Shown: positions 25,717 to 34,551 of the stretch, piece by piece | How positions within the stretch are numbered: the first letter of the stretch is position 1 | Layout: each line of letters begins with the position of its first letter | Origin: Catalimonadaceae bacterium JC749 | GTDB lineage: Bacteria > Bacteroidota > Bacteroidia > Cytophagales > Cyclobacteriaceae | Length of the DNA: 64,000 bases | Direction of reading: 5' to 3' | NCBI GenBank assembly: GCA_021730635.1 | Contig: JAJNNC010000001.1 | Span: 558,001-622,000, forward strand | Position numbers and translations under genes: made by a program | The notes under the pieces: model-generated | What the model was told of the DNA's origin: nothing | The model's database searches: none | Seen by the model: only the letters and a program-made list of their open reading frames with translations

Positions 25717-27207
25717 ATGAAGATATTATTAACCGGAGCCAATGGGTATATTGGTATGCGTTTACTGCCCGTCTTAGTAAGAGGTAATCATCAGGTAGTG
25801 TGTCTGGTGAGGGACAAAAGGCGTATCAAACTCGACAAGGCACTGGAGGAAAGTGTGGATTTCTATGAGGCGGATTTGCTCAAGAAAGAAACCTTGGCTG
25901 ATTTACCCCAGGATATAGACGCAGCCTACTACCTGGTGCATTCCATGGGTAACGCTTCCAATTTCGAAGAACTAGAGAGCAAAGCGGCTCATCATTTTGC
26001 AGAACAAGTTGCCAAAACAAACTGCAAGCACATTGTTTACCTGAGTGGCATTGTCAATGACAAAAATTTGTCAAAGCATCTGAAGTCCAGAAAGAATGTA
26101 GAGGAAATTCTTTTGAATAGCGGTGTGCCTACCACCATACTGCGGGCAGCCATCATTATAGGCTCAGGCAGCGCCTCTTTTGAAATTATCCGGGATCTAG
26201 TGGAAAAGTTACCCCTCATGATTGCTCCCAAATGGCTTAACACCAAATGCCAGCCGATTGCTCAGCGGAATGTACTTCAATATTTGGAAGGCATTTTACT
26301 GAAAGAGGAGGCTTATGGACACATCTACGATATTGGCGGGCCTGATATCCTTACTTATAAGGAAATGTTGCTAAAGTTTGCCGAAGTCAGGCGACTGAAA
26401 AGGCGTATCCTCACCGTACCGGTTCTTTCTCCTAGGCTCTCTTCCTTATGGCTTTATTTTGTGACCAGTACTTCTTTTTTCCTGGCCAGAAGTCTGGTAG
26501 ATAGTATGAGAAATGAAGTAATTGTAAAGAAAAAAGGAATAGAAAAGATCGTACAATTACCCGAACTGATTCCTTACCATCAGGCTGTGGAGAGAGCATT
26601 TCAGCGGATAGAACAGAACGAAGTGATCTCTAGCTGGAAGGATTCCTTTAATCACAGCCGGATTCATATCAACCTGTTTGACTATATGAAGGTGCCTGAA
26701 CATGGCGTGTATCGAGACATCAGAAAAGTTCCTTTTGATAAACCCAAAGAGCAGGTGATCAGTAACATTTGGAGTATTGGCGGCAAACGGGGTTGGTACT
26801 ATTTGGGCTTCCTCTGGCAGATAAGAGGATTTCTGGATAAACTCATAGGAGGTGTAGGATTGAGAAGAGGCAGGCGCAATGCCAATACACTGGTGGCTGG
26901 TGACGCCCTGGATTTCTGGAGAGTGTTAGTGGCAGATCAGGAAGAAGGACGGTTGCTGCTTTTTGCTGAAATGAAACTTCCCGGAGAAGCCTGGCTTGAA
27001 TTTAAAGTAATCAGCGAAGATCATCAGTGCTATCTCCTGCAAACAGCTACCTACCGTCCGCACGGACTAGCAGGCAGGTTATACTGGTGGGCTGTATTTC
27101 CTTTTCATGGATTTATTTTTCCGGGCATGGCTAAGCGTATCATACGTTTTGAAGAAAAACAACGGGAAATCGCTGAAAAAGAACAGAAAGAAGAAATCTC
27201 AGCATAA
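25717..27207 (+). CDS. NAD(P)-binding SDR protein fused to DUF2867
   Basis: The 496-residue protein starts with an atypical SDR Rossmann domain (ILLTGANGYIGMRLLPVL, residues 2-19), with DAAYYLVHSMG and HIVYLSGIVND strands and an ILRAAIIIGSGS active region. From about residue 330 the C-terminal part is a DUF2867 domain (GDALDFWRVL, LLLFAEMKLPGEAWLEFKV). This two-domain form is common in Bacteroidota and its substrate is unknown; lipid or isoprenoid relatives have been suggested by homology only. It is followed by a flavoprotein gene 63 bases downstream, possibly in one transcript. Confidence 0.9.
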   Translation: MKILLTGANGYIGMRLLPVLVRGNHQVVCLVRDKRRIKLDKALEESVDFYEADLLKKETLADLPQDIDAAYYLVHSMGNASNFEELESKAAHHFAEQVAKTNCKHIVYLSGIVNDKNLSKHLKSRKNVEEILLNSGVPTTILRAAIIIGSGSASFEIIRDLVEKLPLMIAPKWLNTKCQPIAQRNVLQYLEGILLKEEAYGHIYDIGGPDILTYKEMLLKFAEVRRLKRRILTVPVLSPRLSSLWLYFVTSTSFFLARSLVDSMRNEVIVKKKGIEKIVQLPELIPYHQAVERAFQRIEQNEVISSWKDSFNHSRIHINLFDYMKVPEHGVYRDIRKVPFDKPKEQVISNIWSIGGKRGWYYLGFLWQIRGFLDKLIGGVGLRRGRRNANTLVAGDALDFWRVLVADQEEGRLLLFAEMKLPGEAWLEFKVISEDHQCYLLQTATYRPHGLAGRLYWWAVFPFHGFIFPGMAKRIIRFEEKQREIAEKEQKEEISA

Positions 27208-27270
27208 ATTTTTATCACAGTGTTCCGGATCACCTTTACACTCTTTACTACCAACACACGTCCTTAAGGT

Positions 27271-28386
27271 ATGAGAGATGTTGTCATTGTGGGTGGTGGT
27301 CTGGCCGGTTTGATGAATGCACTTCAGTTGGCAAAAGCCGGGCTGGATGTGTTGCTTATCGAACGAAAGACATACCCGTTTCATAGAGTGTGTGGTGAAT
27401 ATATTTCTAACGAAGTCATTCCTTTTCTGCAATCCCTAAACGCTTATCCTGAACAACTGCGTCCTGTTGCTATCCGTCACTTTATGCTCAGTGCCTGTTC
27501 CGGCCGCTATAGTAGTGCTCCGCTGGACCTGGGAGGGTTTGGCATCAGCCGCTATGCTTTTGACCACTTTCTTTTTGAAAAAGCAGGACAGGCAGGCGCT
27601 GATTTCCTGCTGAACACACAGGTACAGGATATCACTTACCAACATGATTCCTTTCAGATAAGCCTGCCCCAGGCAGAGCAGGTAACCGCTAAAATTGTGA
27701 TCGGCGCTTATGGCAAACGGGCCCGGCTCGATAAGCAGTTGAACCGCCCTTTTATCCGGCAACACTCTCCTTATATAGGTGTGAAATACCATATAAAAAC
27801 TGACTTTCCGGAAGATTACATTGCCCTGCATAATTTTCAGGGTGGCTATTGCGGCATCAGCCGGGTAGAAAATGGTATCTATAATTTGTGTTACCTGGGA
27901 AGCCGTTCTTCACTCCGGCAATATGGCAGTATTCAAGCCATGGAAGAGACGGTCTTGTGCAAAAATCCATTTCTGAAAAAGATATTTCAGGAAGCTGAGT
28001 TTCTGTTCGACAAACCAGAAGTGATCAACGAGATTTCTTTCGCCCCCAAAAAGCCAGTAGAGCATCACATTCTCATGTCAGGAGACACAGCAGGCCTGAT
28101 TACCCCGCTTTGTGGCAACGGTATGGCAATGGCACTGCATTCCGCCAAACTTTTATCAGACCTGATTATACAACGTTTTCATTCCCAACATTTTGACAGA
28201 ACCAGCCTTGAGAGGGAATATGCCCGGCGATGGCGGCAGCAATTTTCTACCCGGTTGTGGGTTGGGCGGCATACCCAAAAGTTATTTGGCAGCCGCTATA
28301 CCTCCGAAATAGGGGTGCAATTGTTTAAGTCTGTGCCTCCCCTGGCTCGCCAGATCATGAAGCGCACACATGGGCAACCATTTTAA
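27271..28386 (+). CDS. FAD-dependent oxidoreductase, geranylgeranyl-reductase-like
   Basis: The 371-residue protein has the N-terminal FAD dinucleotide fold VVIVGGGLAGLMNALQLAKAG and the ERKTYPFHRVCGEYIS motif that marks geranylgeranyl-reductase-like and halogenase-like monooxygenases. A second FAD contact is MSGDTAGLITPLCGNGMAMAL, which contains the conserved GD and the PxxGxG pattern. Members reduce polyprenyl groups or act in pigment and polyketide pathways. No partner enzymes of such a pathway are adjacent, apart from the SDR gene upstream. Confidence 0.87.
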   Translation: MRDVVIVGGGLAGLMNALQLAKAGLDVLLIERKTYPFHRVCGEYISNEVIPFLQSLNAYPEQLRPVAIRHFMLSACSGRYSSAPLDLGGFGISRYAFDHFLFEKAGQAGADFLLNTQVQDITYQHDSFQISLPQAEQVTAKIVIGAYGKRARLDKQLNRPFIRQHSPYIGVKYHIKTDFPEDYIALHNFQGGYCGISRVENGIYNLCYLGSRSSLRQYGSIQAMEETVLCKNPFLKKIFQEAEFLFDKPEVINEISFAPKKPVEHHILMSGDTAGLITPLCGNGMAMALHSAKLLSDLIIQRFHSQHFDRTSLEREYARRWRQQFSTRLWVGRHTQKLFGSRYTSEIGVQLFKSVPPLARQIMKRTHGQPF

Positions 28387-28593
28387 CAGATCAATCTTGG
28401 AAATGAATCCTTCCCAATAGAGGTTTTCATGACCAACTAGGTTTTTTCCCTTCCGATAGACCTACTCCTATACTATATCTTAATTCTTTCTCTCAAATCC
28501 TTATTTCATCCTGCTTTTTTTCAAGTATATCGACATTTTTTGCCCTCATCACCTTTCTTCTTTTCCTTTGAAGCACACATTCATTTTAACCCA

Positions 28594-29220
28594 ATGAAAC
28601 ATAATATGAAAATAAAAAATAGTATAGGGGCACTGCTGCTGACCTTCCTGTTGGGAAGTTGCAGTATCTATTCTCTGCAACCGCTCTATACGGAAAAAGA
28701 GTTAATTTTTGATCAGCAATTACTGGGTACCTGGATAGACGCCGACAGTAATACCTGGCATTTTGAAAAATCTATGGAGCAAAACAGTCATGACTTTGAG
28801 CAATTTGGGGTCAACCCGAAGACCTACACCCTGACGTATACAGAGGGGCAGCATTCAGCTCAACTTTTTGTGCATGTCTTGCAGCTAGAAAACCAATTAT
28901 TTGTAGATCTTTATCCTTCCGATCACTACGATGAGGACATAGGAAATGAACTGCTGGCAGCCCACCTGCTGCCGGTCCATACCTTTGCCAAAATTGACAT
29001 AGGAGCGAATGAGCTCATCCTTCAGTCTTTTAACGGAGAATGGCTGGAGGACTTATTTGAACAAAATAAGATCAGGATCTCCCATGAAAAGATACCATAT
29101 TATGGTTTTACGCTGAGGGTGTTAACAGCTTCTACCAGCGAACTGCAGAAATTCGTGACCAAATACCAGCATGAAAGCGATGCTTTTGAAGAACTCAGTC
29201 AGCTGACACGTAAAATTTAA
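28594..29220 (+). CDS. Lipoprotein upstream of LytS/LytTR system
   Basis: With the start at the ATG at 28594 (alternative 28606), the 208-residue protein has a lipoprotein signal ending in FLLGSC. The mature protein is acidic, with LLGTWIDADSNTWHFE resembling the calycin-type strand of small secreted lipoproteins. No named domain fits with confidence. The kinase gene begins 9 bases after its stop, so it probably belongs to the same operon and could be a sensory partner or target of the kinase. That role is inference. Confidence 0.78.
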   Translation: MKHNMKIKNSIGALLLTFLLGSCSIYSLQPLYTEKELIFDQQLLGTWIDADSNTWHFEKSMEQNSHDFEQFGVNPKTYTLTYTEGQHSAQLFVHVLQLENQLFVDLYPSDHYDEDIGNELLAAHLLPVHTFAKIDIGANELILQSFNGEWLEDLFEQNKIRISHEKIPYYGFTLRVLTASTSELQKFVTKYQHESDAFEELSQLTRKI

Positions 29221-29229
29221 CGGCAAAAG

Positions 29230-30279
29230 TTGAAAACATCGTCACTGCTCAAGGCTATAGTACAGAACAGGATAGGGCAACATGTCCTGTTCTGGATGGT
29301 CTCCTTTTACCTGTTGCTTCATTTCTTTACAGAGGATGAAGACATCACCGCCATCGATTACCTCTACACAGCGCTTTTTCATTTTACCTTGGTGGTAGGG
29401 GTCTATCTCAACCTGCTGGTGTGGATACCCCATTTACTCAGGCAGCGAAAATACGGGTTGTATGTCCTTGGCCTGCTCCTCACCATCGCAGCTTGTGCCT
29501 GGTTAAACATTTTGTTTTTCCGATACCTGGTAGATTTTATCCTTCCGGGCTACTACTTCATCTCCTACTATGAATTGTATGACATCGCCCTGTTCTTTGT
29601 GGTCTATGTGGGCCTGACTACCCTGCTCAAATTATCCAAAGCCTGGTTCCAGCTTGCTGCATCGGAAAAACAACTGGCGATGGCCCGGCAGCAAAAGCTG
29701 GATGCCGAATTGCGGGCTTTGAAATCACAGGTGAATCCGCACTTTCTTTTCAACAGTCTGAACAATCTCTATGGCCTTGCCCTGAAAAAGGATGCCAATA
29801 CTCCTGCCTTTATTCTAAAACTGGCAGAGGTGATGCGTTATGTTCTCTACGAAGCCGACGCAGCCTGGGTGCCGCTGGAAGATGAAATTCATTTTACCCA
29901 AAACTTCATCGACTTGCAGAAGCTAAGATCAGATCAGAGAGCCCATATCACATTTGAGATACAGGGCACTGTCGGTCAACAAACCATAGCGCCCCTGCTT
30001 TTCCTGCCCTTCATCGAGAATAGTTTTAAACATGGTGTAAAAGGGTCTACAAACAACTCTTTTGTGCATATCCATCTGAAAGTCGCGCCGTATCATGTCC
30101 TGTTTAGCATAGAAAACAACAAAGGTACGGTAGACGAAGTAGAGAAAAGTCCGGCTGGAGGCATCGGTTTGGAAAACGTGCGACAAAGGCTGCAGCTCGT
30201 TTATCCTGACAAACACCATTTGATAATCCGGAACCAGGATACCATCTTTGCTATACAACTAAAACTTACCCTCACATGA
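29230..30279 (+). CDS. LytS-type sensor histidine kinase
   Basis: The 349-residue protein has four transmembrane helices in the first 135 residues (7TM-like N terminus without a periplasmic sensor), a short linker coil (ASEKQLAMARQQKLDAEL), then the His_kinase domain with LKSQVNPHFLFNSLNN (phosphoacceptor His about residue 171) and an ATPase region ending GIGLENVRQRLQLVYP. The start codon at 29230 is TTG, chosen because it lies 9 bases after the lipoprotein gene's stop. The next ATG is at residue 23. It overlaps the regulator gene by four bases. Confidence 0.9.
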   Translation: MKTSSLLKAIVQNRIGQHVLFWMVSFYLLLHFFTEDEDITAIDYLYTALFHFTLVVGVYLNLLVWIPHLLRQRKYGLYVLGLLLTIAACAWLNILFFRYLVDFILPGYYFISYYELYDIALFFVVYVGLTTLLKLSKAWFQLAASEKQLAMARQQKLDAELRALKSQVNPHFLFNSLNNLYGLALKKDANTPAFILKLAEVMRYVLYEADAAWVPLEDEIHFTQNFIDLQKLRSDQRAHITFEIQGTVGQQTIAPLLFLPFIENSFKHGVKGSTNNSFVHIHLKVAPYHVLFSIENNKGTVDEVEKSPAGGIGLENVRQRLQLVYPDKHHLIIRNQDTIFAIQLKLTLT

Positions 30280-30980
30280 AGGTGAAGTGTATCCTTGTCG
30301 ATGACGAACCCATAGCCCGTGACATCATCGAACAGTACATTCAGGACATGCCCCAACTGGTGCTGGTAGCCAAATGCAGCGATGCCTTTGAAGCCATGCA
30401 TGTCTTACAAAATGAAGACATATCGCTGGTGTTTCTGGATATCAATATGCCCCGGTTGTCAGGGCTCAACCTGGTAAGGGCCTTGTCCCATCCTCCCCAG
30501 ATCATTTTCATCACGGCTTATCCTGAGTTTGCAGTAGAAGGATTTGAGGTGGAGGCAACCGATTACATTCTCAAACCATTTTCCTTCGAGCGTTTTGTCA
30601 AGGCGGTGAACAAAGCCCTTAGAAAAATGGCTTCTCCTTCTCTCTCACTGCCCGATCCGGGCGAGCATACCTACCTGGTGGTAAAAGCGGATAAGCGGCT
30701 GCACAAAATCAACTATCAGGATATACTGTATTTCAGTGCCATCGGCGACTATATGAAAGTACACACCCCGCAAAAGGTGCTCATTACCAAGGAAACACTG
30801 AAAAATATAGAAACGAACCTCCCCTCGCATCAGTTTATCAGAATTCACAAGTCATACATTATTGCCGTGGATGCTATCCAGTATATCGAGGGCAACCAGG
30901 TGAAGGTCAACCAGGCACTGCTTCCCGTTGGCCTCACCTATAAGGATAAACTATTGGAAAGGCTGAATCAAAAAGATTAA
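30276..30980 (+). CDS. LytTR family response regulator
   Basis: The 234-residue protein has a receiver domain with acidic pocket VDDEP (residues 9-12), phosphorylation site Asp55 in VFLDINMP, the Thr in IIFITAYPE and the Lys in YILKPFS. The C-terminal half is a LytTR DNA-binding domain (residues about 135-232: ILYFSAIGDYMKVHT, FIRIHKSYIIAVDAI). It overlaps the kinase gene by ATGA, so the pair is translationally coupled. Its target genes are not known; none adjacent has a recognisable site. Confidence 0.93.
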   Translation: MKVKCILVDDEPIARDIIEQYIQDMPQLVLVAKCSDAFEAMHVLQNEDISLVFLDINMPRLSGLNLVRALSHPPQIIFITAYPEFAVEGFEVEATDYILKPFSFERFVKAVNKALRKMASPSLSLPDPGEHTYLVVKADKRLHKINYQDILYFSAIGDYMKVHTPQKVLITKETLKNIETNLPSHQFIRIHKSYIIAVDAIQYIEGNQVKVNQALLPVGLTYKDKLLERLNQKD

Positions 30981-31067
30981 TTCCGTACTTTTATGATCTT
31001 ATTGATAACACTTTTTGTTATACCTAATAATCAAACCCGTTTGTACTAACGGGACGCAAGTAGGTTG

Positions 31068-32309
31068 ATGATTGCTATGGCAGAATACGAACTATATACC
31101 CTCCCTAATGGAATTCGCGTTGCTCACAAACAAATGTATCATACCAAAGTCATTCACTGCGGCTTCATCCTGGATGTCGGCAGTCGCGATGAAAATCCGG
31201 AGCAACAGGGGCTGGCTCACTTCTGGGAGCACATGGCCTTTAAGGGTACTAAAAAGCGAAAAGCCTTTCATATTCTGAACCGCCTGGATTCTGTAGGGGG
31301 TGAGCTGAACGCGTATACGACCAAGGAAAAAATCTGTTTCTACGCCTCCGTGCTGGATCGCCATTTTGAGAACGCACTGGACCTGCTCACCGACATTACC
31401 TTTGACTCTATCTTTCCGGAAAAGCAGATCGAGAAAGAGCGGAATGTCATTCTGGAAGAAATGGCCATGTATTATGACTCTCCCGAAGATGCGATACAGG
31501 ATGAGTTCGACAGTGTGATCTTTGGCAACCATCCTCTGGGCAAAAATATTCTGGGCACAGGAGAAAGTATACGCACCTTCCGGCGGGAAGACTTCAAACA
31601 CTTTGTGCAGGAGAATATGAATACGGAAAAGCTGGTATTTTCCTGTGTGGGCAACCTGTCGATGAAAAAAGTGATCAAACTGGCTGAGAAATATTTAAAA
31701 GACATTCCTGCCCTTTCCGGAGAAAGCCAGCGAGTCCCCTTCACTGGTTACAAACCGCAACGCATGGAGGTGACCCGCACGCTGACCCAGGCGCAATGTG
31801 CTATTGGCAGAGATGCTTATCCGGTGCATGATGAAAGAAACCTACCCTTCTTTATGCTTTCCAACCTGCTGGGTGGCCCTGGGATGAATACCCGGCTCAA
31901 CCTGGCCCTGCGGGAAAAGCATGGTTTGGTATACTCAGCCGATGCGGAGTACCAACCTTATACAGATACGGGTCTGTTCGCTATTTATTTTGGTACGGAA
32001 CCCCGGCAGCTACAACGGGCTATTGGCTACATCATGAAAGAGCTGAAAAAACTGCGGGAAACCCCTTTGGGCACCATGCAGATGCACCGGATGCAGGAGC
32101 AGATGATGGGGCAGCTGGCCATGAGCAGTGAAAACAACCAGAACCTGATGCTGGCCATGGCCCGCAGCATTCTGGACCATTACGAACTAGAAGACCTGGA
32201 TACCCTCTATGATAAGATCACGAACATCAAACCAAAAGAAATTCAGGGCATTGCGCAGGAAATGCTGAAAGAAGAAGACCTGAGTATCCTGACCTATCTA
32301 CCGGATTGA
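31068..32309 (+). CDS. M16 family zinc metallopeptidase
   Basis: The 413-residue protein is a single-chain M16 unit. The inverted zinc motif HFWEH (about residues 51-55) has both His and the catalytic Glu, and the third ligand Glu is in EKERNVILEEM about 75 residues later. The second domain includes LNLALREKHGLVYSADAEYQPYTDTGLF. The size is the ~45 kDa half of a processing peptidase. It has no signal peptide and is probably cytoplasmic. ATG at 31068 is preceded by AAGTAGG; 31077 is the alternative. A TTG at 31065 is also in frame. Confidence 0.92.
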   Translation: MIAMAEYELYTLPNGIRVAHKQMYHTKVIHCGFILDVGSRDENPEQQGLAHFWEHMAFKGTKKRKAFHILNRLDSVGGELNAYTTKEKICFYASVLDRHFENALDLLTDITFDSIFPEKQIEKERNVILEEMAMYYDSPEDAIQDEFDSVIFGNHPLGKNILGTGESIRTFRREDFKHFVQENMNTEKLVFSCVGNLSMKKVIKLAEKYLKDIPALSGESQRVPFTGYKPQRMEVTRTLTQAQCAIGRDAYPVHDERNLPFFMLSNLLGGPGMNTRLNLALREKHGLVYSADAEYQPYTDTGLFAIYFGTEPRQLQRAIGYIMKELKKLRETPLGTMQMHRMQEQMMGQLAMSSENNQNLMLAMARSILDHYELEDLDTLYDKITNIKPKEIQGIAQEMLKEEDLSILTYLPD

Positions 32310-32406
32310 TGCCCGAATGAGAGTATGGAGGCAGGATCGCGTGATTGAACGGGAAAATCAAGAATGGGGAAGTGAATGAAGGATATTTTATTCGAGACAA
32401 GCCATA

Positions 32407-33165
32407 CTACTGTTGTGTATTCTCAGGATTCGTTTTCGCCGAGGGCTGTTTGCTTTTCCCAAATTCCACAAAATACCCTAACGTCACCGTAAAAGTCTGG
32501 TTCTGCAGCATGTTTGGGATTTCCGTCAGGTTCCTGTCTATCACGCTTCCCAGGCCATAGCTGAAGCTGGTGCCAAGCTGGAAGGTGCCTACCTTGGTCG
32601 CTACTTCAAAACCACCGGCACCCCGTATACCTATATCCAGTTGGTTGGCCGTTCTGGTTCGCATCAGATAAGTCACATTACCATCAGCAATGCTGGGTTC
32701 CTGCCGGGTATCAAAAGTATGCAGATATCCCAGGTACATGCCTGCCTCCAGGAAGATACGGACATTCTTTTTGCCGATATAACCGTGGGCTGTGATGGGT
32801 ACTTCCAGGTAATTTAAAGTAACCTCATAGAAAAGGCTGTCTGTGTATCGCTGAGGTACCTGTGCCGTATCAATAAAGATCTCCCGCCAGCCCTTTTGTG
32901 TATAATACATCTCGAGCTGCAGGGCAAAATTAGGTTCCGGAAAATACTGCAGCGCCAAACCGCCGGTATACCCTTGCGTGGATATGATGCGGGGAGGGCT
33001 TTCCCGCGCATAATTACTGTTGGTTCTGGTGATAAAAGAAAAACTACTCCCTCCCTTAACCCCTATGCTAAACCGATGATCCGGCTTATTCCGTTGCGCC
33101 CAGCCCTGCTGAAAAGAGAGGAAAACCAGTACCCATACCAGAAACAGAAAGAAGAGTTGTTTCAT
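32407..33165 (-). CDS. PorT-like outer-membrane beta-barrel protein
   Basis: The 252-residue protein begins with a signal peptide (KQLFFLFLVWVLVFLSFQQGWAQ). The barrel has the typical opening FSIGVKGGSSFSFI and strands GGLALQYFPEPNFALQLEMYYTQKG, LEVPITAHGYIGKKNVRIFLEAGMYLGYL and the C-terminal TVTLGYFVEFGKSKQ. Function is unknown. It ends 97 bases from the convergent M16 peptidase gene. Confidence 0.88.
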   Translation of the reverse strand: MKQLFFLFLVWVLVFLSFQQGWAQRNKPDHRFSIGVKGGSSFSFITRTNSNYARESPPRIISTQGYTGGLALQYFPEPNFALQLEMYYTQKGWREIFIDTAQVPQRYTDSLFYEVTLNYLEVPITAHGYIGKKNVRIFLEAGMYLGYLHTFDTRQEPSIADGNVTYLMRTRTANQLDIGIRGAGGFEVATKVGTFQLGTSFSYGLGSVIDRNLTEIPNMLQNQTFTVTLGYFVEFGKSKQPSAKTNPENTQQ

Positions 33166-33658
33166 AAAGCAATACTACGGCAAACTTTCCGGAAGTCATG
33201 GGATTTCGGCATTTTTTATGCTGACTTCCCTGCTTTCACTAGGACCTTCCCGATAGCCTAACGTCAGCTTCTATAAAGTTTGTACACCAGCTTATGTTTG
33301 CTTAGCATATAAGGCATCGGTCAGGTAAGAGGACGCTTTCTCCTCATGAAAACTGATAAATTACAACAGGAAAAGGTACACCAACCCTACGAATAAGCAG
33401 TGTTTCATCAGGAAGAAGGATGCAACGCATATAACTTCTGCGGTAGTTCATCCGGCTGAACAGCTTTTGCAGGCCCATTTCCCGGGTCATCATGAGGAAA
33501 AACAGTCAGGGTGGGTAACATACCTCAGCTGGGATCTTACCAAACGCCTTTTTCTGAGGAAAACCGGCATGCTTGCTTCTCCGGCATGACCCAAATACCA
33601 GCGATGTGTTTACCTTCCTGAAAATTGCTATCTTAGTCATGTTCAAACAGGGAGACTT
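33166..33658. other. Intergenic stretch without a supported gene
   Basis: About 490 bases between the minus-strand barrel gene and the plus-strand Uma2 gene. No frame with a recognisable product; the AGGGAGAC just before the Uma2 start is a plausible ribosome-binding site. Confidence 0.4.
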
Positions 33659-34255
33659 ATGGACAGTAAAATACAGGGAACTGATGCAGTAACCATCCCT
33701 AAAAGCCTGATATACGAAATCGTAGATGATAGTCCAATTTACTATAAAGGCTACAAAGATTATTTTAATGGAAAAAAACAGCCTGAAGAGCTCACAGGAA
33801 GTAGCTATCTACCATCTTTAATCATCACCCAACTGGTGTATATATTGATGTCGAAGCTGGGAAAAGATTATAAAATACTTACCAATGAACTTGGTTTGCC
33901 ATTTAACAAAGGTACTACCAGAGCCGCAGATATTGCCATTATTTCTAAAGAAAGGGCGAAACAGATACAGGAAAAGCATCAATACTTAAATATTGCACCA
34001 GAAGTAGTGATCGAGGTGGATATCAAAGCGGATATTGAGGAAGAAAAAGATAGTTTTAGCTATATCAATCAGAAAACTGATCAGCTACTGCAGTTTGGCG
34101 TTGAGAAAGTGATCTGGATACTGACTGAATCAGGAAAAGTAATGGTTGCCGAGCAAGATAAAAACTGGGAAATTACAGGCTGGGATAAATCAGTAAATAT
34201 ACTCCACAGCGTAGAGGTCATTATTCAGAGCCTGACGCAAGAGGAGGCACAGTAG
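33659..34255 (+). CDS. Uma2 family endonuclease
   Basis: The 198-residue protein has the Uma2 (DUF820) PD-(D/E)XK fold. An N-terminal YEIVDDSPIYYKGYKDY, a central TRAADIAIISKE (first Asp), and the APEVVIEVDIKAD block supplying the E-x-K-like pair are all present, then the late strand QLLQFGVEKVIWILTESGK. Uma2 proteins are widespread in Bacteroidota and cyanobacteria, often linked to mobile DNA, with unclear roles. It stands alone; no antitoxin or partner gene is seen. Confidence 0.85.
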   Translation: MDSKIQGTDAVTIPKSLIYEIVDDSPIYYKGYKDYFNGKKQPEELTGSSYLPSLIITQLVYILMSKLGKDYKILTNELGLPFNKGTTRAADIAIISKERAKQIQEKHQYLNIAPEVVIEVDIKADIEEEKDSFSYINQKTDQLLQFGVEKVIWILTESGKVMVAEQDKNWEITGWDKSVNILHSVEVIIQSLTQEEAQ

Positions 34256-34437
34256 AAAACCAGCCAGAAGCCCATAACTTTACTCAACACCTGATCTGGC
34301 TGCTTATGATCATGAGTTGTATCATTTAGGTTTTAATAAAGAAAATATAATAAGTAATAAACGAGCGTAGGAGTGGGCAAAATTGCGGAGGGTGTGGTGG
34401 CTATATGGGTGGAATGATATTTTGCCCAAGATTTTTG

Positions 34438-34465
34438 GAGACTTTTCATCGATTGGAAAAGTCTC
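34438..34465. repeat. Perfect 10-base inverted repeat (hairpin)
   Basis: GAGACTTTTC (34438-34447) and GAAAAGTCTC (34456-34465) with an 8-base spacer. It lies 90 bases past the end of pckA. No T run follows, so it may be an RNA processing or stability hairpin and not a classic terminator. Confidence 0.5.
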
Positions 34466-34551
34466 AATGAAATCAAAAGACAGATTTTCAACTTTTTGAT
34501 TAAGCTTTAATCAATAGGCTGAAGAATTTAGCTATAAATTATGCACTATTG

